DNA of 64,000 nt, taken from Brumimicrobium mesophilum (lineage in GTDB: Bacteria; Bacteroidota; Bacteroidia; Flavobacteriales_D; Crocinitomicaceae). Shown here piece by piece: positions 26,133 through 35,200 of the stretch (positions are counted from its first letter, which is position 1; each line of letters starts with the position of its first letter). Under the pieces are notes generated by a model that saw only the letters and a list, made by a program, of their open reading frames with translations, was not told the origin of the DNA and did not search any database. The position numbers were made by a program, and so were the translations under genes. The stretch lies in the NCBI RefSeq assembly GCF_003025005.1, contig NZ_PVSS01000004.1, forward strand, positions 124,001-188,000. The letters run 5' to 3'.

Positions 26133-26510
26133 TTAATTCTCAAATATAACCTTACCATCCTTAGTTAATTCAACTTTATCTCCTTTTCCTCTTAATACGA
26201 AACGTTCATTTTTGTACCAGATTCCGGAAGCAGCAGGTTGACCATTCAGCACTACGGGATTACCTTCGAAACTAATAGTTGCAATATTCTTAGTGTTATT
26301 AAAAGTAATTTTTAAAGTATCCCCTTGATCATCAAATAAAGTACTTACAACGATTTCATCACTTATTTCCTTTTTGATATCTTCATTTATATCACGAGAT
26401 TCTTTTGTTTTTTCAGGTGAAGGATTATTTGATTTTACATTTGTATTTTCACTACAAGAAGTCAATGAAATTAACCCAAGAACAGTTAAGGATAAAATTA
26501 AATTTTTCAA
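26133..26510 (-). CDS. MliC-like lipoprotein (C-type lysozyme inhibitor fold)
   Basis: Lipoprotein of 125 residues. The start codon is TTG (no ATG near); the signal peptide with lipobox LISLTSC places the lipidated Cys at residue 19, then a charged linker. The C-terminal 70 residues carry the MliC pattern: GDTLKITFNNTKNIATISFE, then LNGQPAASGIWYKNERFVLR and KGDKVELTKDGK. MliC/PliC proteins bind and block C-type lysozyme in the periplasm. The lysozyme-blocking Ser and Lys residues of known inhibitors cannot be checked without alignment, so the function is inferred from fold-level similarity. Confidence 0.72.
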   Translation of the reverse strand: MKNLILSLTVLGLISLTSCSENTNVKSNNPSPEKTKESRDINEDIKKEISDEIVVSTLFDDQGDTLKITFNNTKNIATISFEGNPVVLNGQPAASGIWYKNERFVLRGKGDKVELTKDGKVIFEN

Positions 26511-26588
26511 ATTTTTAGTTTTAAATGTTAGAACAGTACATAATTCTTCAAATAGAATGCCAAAAGCTTACTAGGTTTATATCTACAC

Positions 26589-26628
26589 AAAAACGGGCGA
26601 TAAGCTTAAAAACTTCATCACCCGTTTT
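26589..26628 (-). terminator. Intrinsic terminator of the DUF937 gene
   Basis: AAAACGGG-C-GAT pairs with ATC-A-CCCGTTTT, with an inner AAG/CTT; on the minus strand a T-run follows. It lies between the DUF937 gene and the lipoprotein gene on that strand. Confidence 0.75.
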
Positions 26629-26711
26629 ATTTATCTAAATTCTTAAATATTAATGTGTTCATCATGAATAGTTAGTTGTATTCTTCATCCATTAATCATT
26701 AAGAATTATTT

Positions 26712-27203
26712 CTATCCAAACATTCCTCCAAGTTTTCCTAGAATTCCGTCATCTTTTCCGTCTTTGTCATCTTTGCTTCCTCCAAGCAATCCTCCAAGCG
26801 CACCAGCGATTCCACCACCACCGAGTAAATCAGCAAGGTCAGAACCTTCTTTTGCTTCACCAGTTTCTTTACTACCGAATTTACTCATGATAAAAGGAAT
26901 GATCATATCAGAAACTTTCGAAGCTATTCCTTCACTAATTCCTAATTTTGAAACTAAGTTTCCAATAAATTTGTTCGCAATTCCGCCAACAATTGGATTT
27001 GAAGTTGAAGTGTCAGATTTACCATTAAATAAGTCCATTACTCCACTTAAATTACCTCCTGTAACTTCCTCTTTTAAACCATCAATTGCGCTTTCTCCTG
27101 CAACTTCAAAACTTTTATTCACTTGACTATCATCAAGCCCAATTGTTTCTTTTAATTTCCCTGAAAGCAATTCTTTTCCTTGACTAATTATTTGATCAAA
27201 CAT
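26712..27203 (-). CDS. DUF937 (YidB-like) protein with Gly-rich tail
   Basis: Protein of 163 residues without signal peptide. The N-terminal half (MFDQIISQGKELLSGKLKETIG... and NPIVGGIANKFIGNLVSKLG near 68-87, then KVSDMIIPFIMSKF) has the helical repeats of DUF937/YidB proteins; the C-terminal third is Gly/Asp/Lys-rich (DLLGGGGIAGALGGLLGG). YidB-like proteins are cytosolic and of unknown function. Monocistronic, with its own terminator. Confidence 0.7.
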   Translation of the reverse strand: MFDQIISQGKELLSGKLKETIGLDDSQVNKSFEVAGESAIDGLKEEVTGGNLSGVMDLFNGKSDTSTSNPIVGGIANKFIGNLVSKLGISEGIASKVSDMIIPFIMSKFGSKETGEAKEGSDLADLLGGGGIAGALGGLLGGSKDDKDGKDDGILGKLGGMFG

Positions 27204-27286
27204 ATATTTATTGTTACATTAGTTATTTATTACTTTCATTTATGAAAGCCTCATCCTCAAATATAAACATAATATCTTAACCATAA

Positions 27287-27829
27287 TTAAGTAACAGAAT
27301 TATTCTTTTCTACATTTTTGACATTCTTCAAAACTACTTCAGAGAGTTCAAAATATTCCTTATCACTCATCGAACTTTTCGGAAGAAGTATATTTGTATT
27401 TGAAAAGATCCAGATGTATCGTTCATTAATAATTGCCCTATCAATAATATTCCAATACTGCTTTAGCTCATTTTTATCTTCTTGGTGAATGAAAAAGTCA
27501 TTATTGTATTTGAATTTTACCACCTCAATTTTCTCAAGTTTTTTCAGGAATTTTAAAATAGATTTTTTCCATTTATAAATCGGTTTAGCGACATCTAAGA
27601 AATGATATGCCAAAAACGAGAGCAAAATACTCCCCCAAATAAAATAAGAACTATCTGTCGATTTTAGAGCATAGTAGGCAAAGACTGGATAAATCAGAAT
27701 GAACATCACTAAAAAAAGTGACTGTCGCTTAGTTTCTGGTCCGAAAAAGAATTTCTGTTTGTTCCCTTCAAAATAAATGCTTTTGATGTCCTTGATGTCT
27801 AATTTTAATATGATTTCTTTTGTTGTCAA
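27287..27829 (-). CDS. YcxB-like protein with two membrane segments
   Basis: Protein of 180 residues starting at a TTG (no ATG is near). Two adjacent membrane segments near residues 37-54 and 62-78 are followed by a basic stretch and a C-terminal domain ending WIFSNTNILLPKSSMSDKEYFELSEVV, which has the layout of the YcxB-like C-terminal family (a PH-like fold at the membrane). The function is unknown. Confidence 0.55.
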   Translation of the reverse strand: MTTKEIILKLDIKDIKSIYFEGNKQKFFFGPETKRQSLFLVMFILIYPVFAYYALKSTDSSYFIWGSILLSFLAYHFLDVAKPIYKWKKSILKFLKKLEKIEVVKFKYNNDFFIHQEDKNELKQYWNIIDRAIINERYIWIFSNTNILLPKSSMSDKEYFELSEVVLKNVKNVEKNNSVT

Positions 27830-27994
27830 TTGAATGTAGTTTTAGATTTTCTAAAGATATTCACATTTTTATTAATTAGGATAGATTATTTTTTGTGTTT
27901 TTAATGACAAAATAGTTCAAATGGCATAATATTCTGAATTATTAACTAGCTGTTGAGGATATATTTTAGTTAAATTTAAGCTTAAAATTGGTCT

Positions 27995-28981
27995 ATGTAC
28001 TACAGGAAAAAGCATGGTAAAGGTTTTACCTATAAGGACGAAAAAAACAACACTATTAAAGATAAGGAAATTCGTAAGTGGATTGAATCCCTTGTAATTC
28101 CTCCTGCTTGGACGGATGTAGAAATAAGTGAAAACCGGAAATCTGATTTGTTGGTAACCGGTAGAGATGACAAAGATCGTAAGCAATACATCTACCATCC
28201 CAATTATGTTAATAAACAGAATTCTAAGAAATTTGATAGAATAATCGACTTTGCTGATCAATTAGAGCACATGCGCCGGGTGACAGGTCAGCATTTAAGA
28301 AAACGAAAACTCAACCGAGAAAAGGTTTTGGCCACAATGCTTAGATTGCTAGAATCTGCATTTTTTAGACCTGGAAGCACAACCTATTCCAAAGAAAATG
28401 AGACTTATGGTTTGACAACTTTGCGTCATAAACACCTTACAATAGATGGAGATGAGATTGTATTTAATTACAATGGGAAATCTGGTCAAGAACAGGAGAA
28501 ACATGTAGTTGATGCGAAGCTTGCGAAAATTGTTCAGGAAATCGATGAAATGCCAGGGTATGAGATTTTCAAATATCTGGATGAAGAAAACAACATTGTT
28601 AAAGTACAAAGCGAAGATTTGAATGAATATATCCGTGAAGTTATGGGAGAGGAGTTTTCGGCAAAAGATTTTAGAACTTGGGCGGGAACTATGATTGCTG
28701 CTATAGCTTTAGATGAATTAGGTGTGGTTGACCTAAAAGACCAAAATTTGTTGGATAAGAATATTAGAGAAGCGGTTAACAGGGTGTCTGAAAGATTAGG
28801 AAATACCCCATCTGTTGCAAGAGGTTCATATATTGATCCTAGAATAATTGATGATTATACGCAAGGTAAAACATTGAAATATTTCGAAAAAGAAATTAAT
28901 GTATTACTAAAAAAAGCTGAAAATTTATCGAAAGAAGAAGTTGGAGTTTTGTGTATGTTAAGACATCGATTGAAAGATTGA
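27995..28981 (+). CDS. DNA topoisomerase IB (poxvirus type)
   Basis: Protein of 328 residues. N-terminal domain with LVIPPAWTDVEIS and RDDKDRKQYIYHPNY, then the catalytic core with VLATMLRLLESAFFRPGSTTY, GLTTLRHKHL, KDFRTWAGT and the active-site Tyr279 in SYIDPRIID. The Arg/Lys/His residues of the family (RDDKDRKQY, LRHKH, DFRTW) are in place. It relaxes supercoils by a 3'-phosphotyrosyl intermediate. Short bacterial TopIB proteins of this kind occur in some Bacteroidota. Convergent with the hydrolase gene. The -7 box upstream is only a near match (TATTTTAG). Confidence 0.95.
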   Translation: MYYRKKHGKGFTYKDEKNNTIKDKEIRKWIESLVIPPAWTDVEISENRKSDLLVTGRDDKDRKQYIYHPNYVNKQNSKKFDRIIDFADQLEHMRRVTGQHLRKRKLNREKVLATMLRLLESAFFRPGSTTYSKENETYGLTTLRHKHLTIDGDEIVFNYNGKSGQEQEKHVVDAKLAKIVQEIDEMPGYEIFKYLDEENNIVKVQSEDLNEYIREVMGEEFSAKDFRTWAGTMIAAIALDELGVVDLKDQNLLDKNIREAVNRVSERLGNTPSVARGSYIDPRIIDDYTQGKTLKYFEKEINVLLKKAENLSKEEVGVLCMLRHRLKD

Positions 28982-29016
28982 CCTTATAATTGGAATAAAA
29001 CGATATTGGATTTAGG

Positions 29017-29904
29017 TTATTTTTTTAAATACTGAATAATGTCATTCAAAGCTGTTTTTGCTTCTTTCATTACAGGTAGAAATGGCCAAATATGCGGCAT
29101 GTCTTCACCAACAACAATTTCAAACTTAATTTTGGTCTCTTTCATTTTTTGCACAACCTTTTTTTGGTCAGGTAAAGTGATGTCATTCTCTGCAATAAAA
29201 ATAATAGTTTCAGGAAATTTATCAAAACTACCGTAGAGAGGGGAGATGAGTTCGTTTTTTAAATCTGTTGTTCCTGCACACATCTTTTTAGCACTCAAAA
29301 CACCTTTTCTGGATAGGATTGGGTCAGAAGCATCAATTAATTTAATTTCAGGGTTGCTCATACTTGCATCCATGACCGGACAAATTAGGATAACTTTTCG
29401 AGGTAAATCAATTTTATTTTTTATTAATCGTTGAGTTAAAGTAGTGACTAAAGTTCCTCCTACAGAATCTCCAATTAAAAAAATGTTTTCAGATTTATAA
29501 CTGCTTAATGCCGTTTCATATATGGAATCGATATTCTCAGAAATTGCTGAAATATGATTCTCTGGTGCTTTAGGGTAATCACACATCCAAACCTTAAATT
29601 GTGTTTGCTTTGCTATTTCCATTAGAGCATTCCAATGATGTTCGGTAGGCCCAGAAATAAAAGCTCCACCATGAAGAAAAATAACAAGTTGTTCTGAATT
29701 TTTATTCTGACCAATCTCGGTAATTGTGGAGTTAGAGATATTGAATTTCCGCAATTGATTTTCTTTGAAGAATCTGCCTTTCGGCTCGTGTACATCCTCT
29801 TTTCTAATCTTTAAGTAATCAATTGGATCCTCACTGAAATTTTTCTTCAGGCCTTTCAGTTTTATTACCAAAAGTGTGATATAGTATGTTAGGCTGTGTT
29901 TCAT
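29017..29904 (-). CDS. Alpha/beta hydrolase of the hormone-sensitive lipase family
   Basis: Protein of 295 residues from the ATG at 29904 (a TTG one codon earlier is not needed). It has the oxyanion-hole motif HGG at 78-80, the nucleophile Ser147 in GDSVGG, Asp241 in AENDITLPD and His271 in DMPHIWPF, the order and spacing of hormone-sensitive lipase-type carboxylesterases. The N-terminus has a short hydrophobic segment (YYITLLVIKLKG) that might attach it to the membrane. The ester substrate is unknown. Confidence 0.88.
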   Translation of the reverse strand: MKHSLTYYITLLVIKLKGLKKNFSEDPIDYLKIRKEDVHEPKGRFFKENQLRKFNISNSTITEIGQNKNSEQLVIFLHGGAFISGPTEHHWNALMEIAKQTQFKVWMCDYPKAPENHISAISENIDSIYETALSSYKSENIFLIGDSVGGTLVTTLTQRLIKNKIDLPRKVILICPVMDASMSNPEIKLIDASDPILSRKGVLSAKKMCAGTTDLKNELISPLYGSFDKFPETIIFIAENDITLPDQKKVVQKMKETKIKFEIVVGEDMPHIWPFLPVMKEAKTALNDIIQYLKK

Positions 29905-29983
29905 CAAGTGAATTTATGAGAGTTAATGTACCGTTTTATAATCGTTAATTGGGCTGATATAAAGTAAAATAGAAAAAACAAGC

Positions 29984-32266
29984 CTAAAATGGATATCCAA
30001 TTGCAAAGTTAAACACAGGATTTTCATAATCGAAATCCCAATCTGCTTCAGGTGTTTTTAAAGGGGCTGCAAAATCAAAACGGATAACAAATCCAGAAAC
30101 ATCAACCCTCAAACCAAATCCAGTTCCAATACCTAATTGTTTATAGAAATCAGATGTAAAAGCACCTCCTTCTAGACTATTGTTTAAATTCCATACATTT
30201 CCTGCATCGAAGAAAACTGCACCTTTTAATACAGAAATTAATGGAAAACGATATTCAAAATTACCTTCTAACCTCACATCTCCAGATCTGTCCAAATAAT
30301 TATCTTCATTATTATCTGGGTTATAAACACCAGGACCTAATCCCCTTATTTGAAATGCCCTAACGCTATAGGAACCGCCAGAAAAATATTGCTTTACATA
30401 GGGCATCGATTTTGAGTTTCCATATGCATAACCAGCACCTCCAAACAGTCGACCAACCAAGGTATGCCCTGATTTTGTGATTTTATAATGATAACTTAAA
30501 TCTATATCACCTTTTATATATTGCGCATATGGCAAACCAAGAAAAACTTCTGAAGAATCGCCTTCTCTTGTTTTACCAAACATACTAACGGCATTACCAG
30601 CCAAATCAAAATTAAATCTTGCATAAAGACGCCCCTTTCTATTTGGATTATTTAATTCATTGTAGGTGAAAGTATAATTTAAACCCGCGATAAACTGCTG
30701 TTCGAAACTTCTTTTCAGAAATGGATTTCCATCCAATATAGAGTCAAATTGTGCACTTCTGTTTCCAATTCTAACGTAATTTATTTTGATCGGATCTATT
30801 TCATGCGTTACCCATTTATTTGCGTTCCAAATGTATCCAAATGAAGCAGAGTAAGAGTTAATAGTATAAAGCTCGGTTCTTCTCATGAAGTCATAACCTG
30901 TACTGATTCTAGTTTTAGGAATGGCATAAGTGAAATAAATATCTAAATTTCCGGGGAATATTAATCTTGGATAAATTAGAGAAGCATTTAAACCCATTCT
31001 CAAACTGCTAGAACCACTCGTATTCCGACCAAATTGTTTTTCATACCCTATATTTCCTCTAGCCGAAAAGCTTTCTCCTCCTTTGAAAATATTTCTATTT
31101 ATGAAAGTCAAACTTAATTCGGGTCCAGTGAAATCATTAGATTTTGTTACACCTTGTAATTCTGCTCTTAGAGACCTTTTGTTTAATGGTGAAAGTGAAA
31201 TATTTGCATTCAAATGCCTTAAATAAGTACTGTCTGAGTCTAAACTATCTAATTCTTGATAATTGATATTTACGAATTTATAATTTCCTATCGAAGAAAT
31301 TCTTTGACTTGTATATTTCGATTTCAGTGGGTTGTAGCGTTCTCCAGGTTCAATTAGAATAAAAGGACGCAATCGGAAAGGTTTAAAATATTCATAACTC
31401 TGTTGAAATACAATTCCATTAATTGAGGTAGCATCAGAATTAATTGAAAAAGTATCGGTAGCATCTGGGAAAACTTTCACTTGATTTATTACATAGGGAA
31501 CTTTAGATTTGAATGGAACGCCTTCCTTTAAGGTTAAATATAAATTGAATGTTTTATTTGCATTTAAATTCGTATCCGCTTGAAAGAGAATAAATGTTGA
31601 ATTAAAATTATAATAACCCTTATCTTTTAAATATTGGTCTATCCTTTCTCGCTCCGCCTTAAATGCGTCTAAATCATAGCGAATTCCTTTTTTAATGATT
31701 GTCTCAGAAAGAGACCTTTCCAACTCAATGTAAACAGGTACTGAGTCATTTTTACTCAAGGAATCTATGACAATTGAATAATCTGCTAAACTATATGCTT
31801 TCCCAATAATTACAGTATAATTTGTTTCAGCAGTTTTAGAGGAACTATCTTTTTCAATGGATGTTGAAATTTCAGTGTTAAAAAAACCACTGTTTTTTAA
31901 GCGGTTTTCCAGCAGTTCTTGCGTTTTTTCAATATTCACATCAGAAAAGTAAGAAGGTTCCTCACCAATTTTTTTGTTAATAAACCGAACAATAAAATTA
32001 GTATCTTCCTTTTGCGCTTTATAATGATAAACAAGTCCTGGATATAGACCTAATATTTTATTATTAGGTTCAGGGTAGAGGAGACTTTGTAATTCGCTTT
32101 CTAATCCACCAATATCTTCATTGCCAGAGGTGTCAATAATGGTTACTTTTCCACCACGAAATAACAATTCATCTTCTGGAATATATTTTTTTACTCCACA
32201 AGCGTAAAGCATTGATACTATCAAAACAGTTAATAAAATATGATATTTACTTAAGATGCTTTGCAT
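29984..32266 (-). CDS. tamL: TamL-type lipoprotein of the BamA/TamA (Omp85) family
   Basis: Protein of 760 residues with a lipoprotein signal peptide (LIVSMLYACG, Cys near residue 23), then POTRA-like domains (with GVKKYIPEDELLF and KGIRYDLDAFKAERERIDQY plus LKDKGYYNF) and a C-terminal 16-strand barrel containing FSGGSYSVRAFQIRGLGPG (the conserved RGF-like loop) and GIGTGFGLRVDVSGFVIRFD, ending in FAIGYPF. Bacteroidota carry such lipidated TamA proteins next to tamB. It should sit in the outer membrane and act with TamB in envelope assembly or lipid traffic. The start overlaps the tamB stop (TAATG). Confidence 0.92.
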   Translation of the reverse strand: MQSILSKYHILLTVLIVSMLYACGVKKYIPEDELLFRGGKVTIIDTSGNEDIGGLESELQSLLYPEPNNKILGLYPGLVYHYKAQKEDTNFIVRFINKKIGEEPSYFSDVNIEKTQELLENRLKNSGFFNTEISTSIEKDSSSKTAETNYTVIIGKAYSLADYSIVIDSLSKNDSVPVYIELERSLSETIIKKGIRYDLDAFKAERERIDQYLKDKGYYNFNSTFILFQADTNLNANKTFNLYLTLKEGVPFKSKVPYVINQVKVFPDATDTFSINSDATSINGIVFQQSYEYFKPFRLRPFILIEPGERYNPLKSKYTSQRISSIGNYKFVNINYQELDSLDSDSTYLRHLNANISLSPLNKRSLRAELQGVTKSNDFTGPELSLTFINRNIFKGGESFSARGNIGYEKQFGRNTSGSSSLRMGLNASLIYPRLIFPGNLDIYFTYAIPKTRISTGYDFMRRTELYTINSYSASFGYIWNANKWVTHEIDPIKINYVRIGNRSAQFDSILDGNPFLKRSFEQQFIAGLNYTFTYNELNNPNRKGRLYARFNFDLAGNAVSMFGKTREGDSSEVFLGLPYAQYIKGDIDLSYHYKITKSGHTLVGRLFGGAGYAYGNSKSMPYVKQYFSGGSYSVRAFQIRGLGPGVYNPDNNEDNYLDRSGDVRLEGNFEYRFPLISVLKGAVFFDAGNVWNLNNSLEGGAFTSDFYKQLGIGTGFGLRVDVSGFVIRFDFAAPLKTPEADWDFDYENPVFNFAIGYPF

Positions 32267-35200
32267 TAATTCTTCTCTTTTATATTTGATTTAGTTCCAT
32301 CTTTACTTTCTTCTTTTTCTTCTTGAGTGGTAGTTCCGGAATTTTTAGATTTGCTTTTACCTTCGTTTTCCTCTTGATCGGGTTTATCTCCAAATAACTT
32401 ATTCCATTGATTGAATTGTCGCTGGAAAATTATTGAAATTCCATTTACGAAAACTTGACCATCTATTACATTTTCATATTCGCTATCTCTAAATCCTTTC
32501 AACCTCCATCTTCCATCTTCAGTTAATAGATATTGAATACTTGCATTTCCAACTACAGAGTTCTCCGCACCAGGTTGCTCATCTCCTTGCACATTTACTG
32601 TACTTCCAACCTGAACAATTAATCGATCATCTAACAATTTTTTCTGAGCACTTACATTTAAATCCGTACGTTCTTCAGCAGTTTCACCTTGATAATCTGT
32701 GTAACTATTTAAACCAAAATTTAGTTCAACACCCGAATTCCCCATTAATTTATTTGAATAGGTGTTCAATTGATCTGAAATCGCTTGGTTTATATTTTTC
32801 TTCACCAAAGCTGCTGTTCCACCACCACTACCATCTGATCCGGCATTAGGATAAAACTTTTTCAAAACCAATAAAGAAAAGACTTGTTTATTTAATGCAT
32901 CTTCCTCACTATTTAATTGTTTAATTCTAGCATATACAGTTCCATCAATAGCATTTCTTGAATCTTCTGGCATTCCTAAATTAAAAGTTAACAAGGGCTG
33001 ATCAATTTCACCTTTTACATTCAAATAAACAAAGAAAGGTAGGGATTGACGATATTTGTTTTTCACATCATCACTGGCACCTGCAGTTTGTGAAGCCATC
33101 AAGGCTGAGGCAGAAGTTTCTACAATATATTTCGCGGTAACATTCAATTCTGCATCCATGGGGTCTGTTCCGCTCCAACGTACAGTACTTCCGTCTTCTA
33201 GTTTAAATTGACGTTTTACTAAATTGTAAAGACTTAAATTATAATGACCCTTGTTAATTTCATAAAGTCCACTCAAAGTTGTTCGTCCATTTCTAGCAAT
33301 ATTGAAATCCAAATCTCCTTCTCCTGAAATGTTTAAATCGTCTCCCGTCTTAGGATCAACAATAACATTAAATTCTGAACCCTTTTCTATAATAACTCCT
33401 GCACTTAGTTCAATTCCTCCAAAAACTGTAGTTTCAGTGGAATCGCTTTTTCCAGTCAGAATGTTATCCGGATTATCCTTATTGACAAACTCAACAATTC
33501 CTTCACTTTTTTCGATCGAAGCTTGGGCATCTAACAGGGCATAAGTGAAGTTTGTGTTTTCATTTATAGCAATTTTCATGTCAACGACCGGGAAATTGAG
33601 ATTACCTTTAATCGTACCATCCATATCGAAATCTAATATTCCATAGAATTCTTCATTGTCCTTTTTTGTAGAATTTATTGGTTGAAAGTTTTTGGCATTT
33701 ATTGTTAAATCAAAATCTGGATTCGCCATATCTTTAGTAGAAATAGAACCTCCTAATTTGAAAGAATTATTTTGTTCATCTTCAATCGTAAAGTTATTCA
33801 TTGTAATATTAGAATTGTCAATACTAATTTTGTCCTTAGCCAATGTAAATTTTGAATCTAACATAGTAACATTGAAGGCAGCGTCGTTAAATTGCAAATA
33901 ACCTTTGTAATCTGGGGAACTAGTGCTTCCATTCAATGAAATTTTTGCTGATAAATAACCTGAAGCGTCATCTAAACTTTCACCAGCGATGATTGCAATG
34001 GTTTCCATTCCTATTTTATTTAAATCCACTTGAAAATCCAAGGCGTTTTCAATATTTACCAAAGAATAATCGCCTTTTACAGCCAAATCAACATCGTTTC
34101 CCTTTAAAGTTAAGTCAACATTATAATTTTCTCCTTTATCGGATTTAGCCTTTAAATCAAGTTTGCCCAGTGGGGCCTGAAGTGCTGTTAAATTTTCAAT
34201 TCCAAAATCAACATTTAATCCAAAGTTTTCTAAAGGATCAATCACAACAATGTTTCCTTGCATATTTCCTGAGGCAAGAAGATTATCTTCATTGAAAAGA
34301 GCAAGAACGTTGGCTAATTTAAAGTTTTCAAAGCCAATACCAATATTGTTTTGAGGTGATTGAACTAAATCATTTGCAATTTTAACGCTTTCATTTCCTT
34401 TATTGAATACAAAGTTCTGTGCAATAATTTTATTATTCTCCAGCCTTAATTGGTTATCTTCAGGAATTGTCCATCTATTACCACTAAATATTAATGTGTC
34501 TGGTTTAATATGAACTTTAAGATTTGAACTTTTTCCACTAATTTCAGTTTCAATGAAATAAGCCCGTTCTTCTTGTTCATCCAAAGCGTGGAAATGTAAA
34601 TCCAATTTTTCATTTTGTAAATTTCCATCAAAATAGGTGCGGTGCATCACCAAAGGACCTGCATTAAGTTTAATAAATCCAAATTTGAATTTCCCTTCAT
34701 CCGATGAAGAATCAAAATTAAAATTTAGGCTATCTATTGTATTATCAGCATAATCTAAAAAAGGCAAGTTTAAATTTGCAATGAGTTCTTCTTCTTCCTG
34801 ATTGAAATCTATGTTTAATTCAAGAGTGTCCATAGCATTAATGTCGGGAACCAAGAACTGAGAAATTAATTTGGATTGAGCGAGTTTCATATTGAATGAA
34901 AGATTTACAGGATTCTCAATATCGTGGCTGTGTGCTATAGAATCCAAAAAATAATGTTCTAAATGGTGTTGAATTGCCAAAGATATTTTATCAATTCCGG
35001 CGTTGGCACGTAGTTTTGCATTCAGAAAATTACTTTTTAAGTCCATTGAAGAACTGTCAGTTGCAACACTAGCTAATATACCAACTGGTCCTAGGTAATA
35101 GTTTTCGTTATCATACACAGCAACACCTTCAGTGATTTTAGTGTTGAAATTAAATTGATCGGCATTTCCTTCGAAATTCGCTTCCATCATTAATTTAGTT

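Noticed and set aside
26764-27126. Plus-strand frame of 120 residues, Pro/Ser-rich
   Set aside because: Antisense of the Gly-rich DUF937 gene; the Pro/Ser content follows from the Gly codons on the other strand.
32541-32849. Plus-strand frame of 102 residues rich in His and Leu
   Set aside because: It is the mirror of the TamB coding strand and has no independent support.
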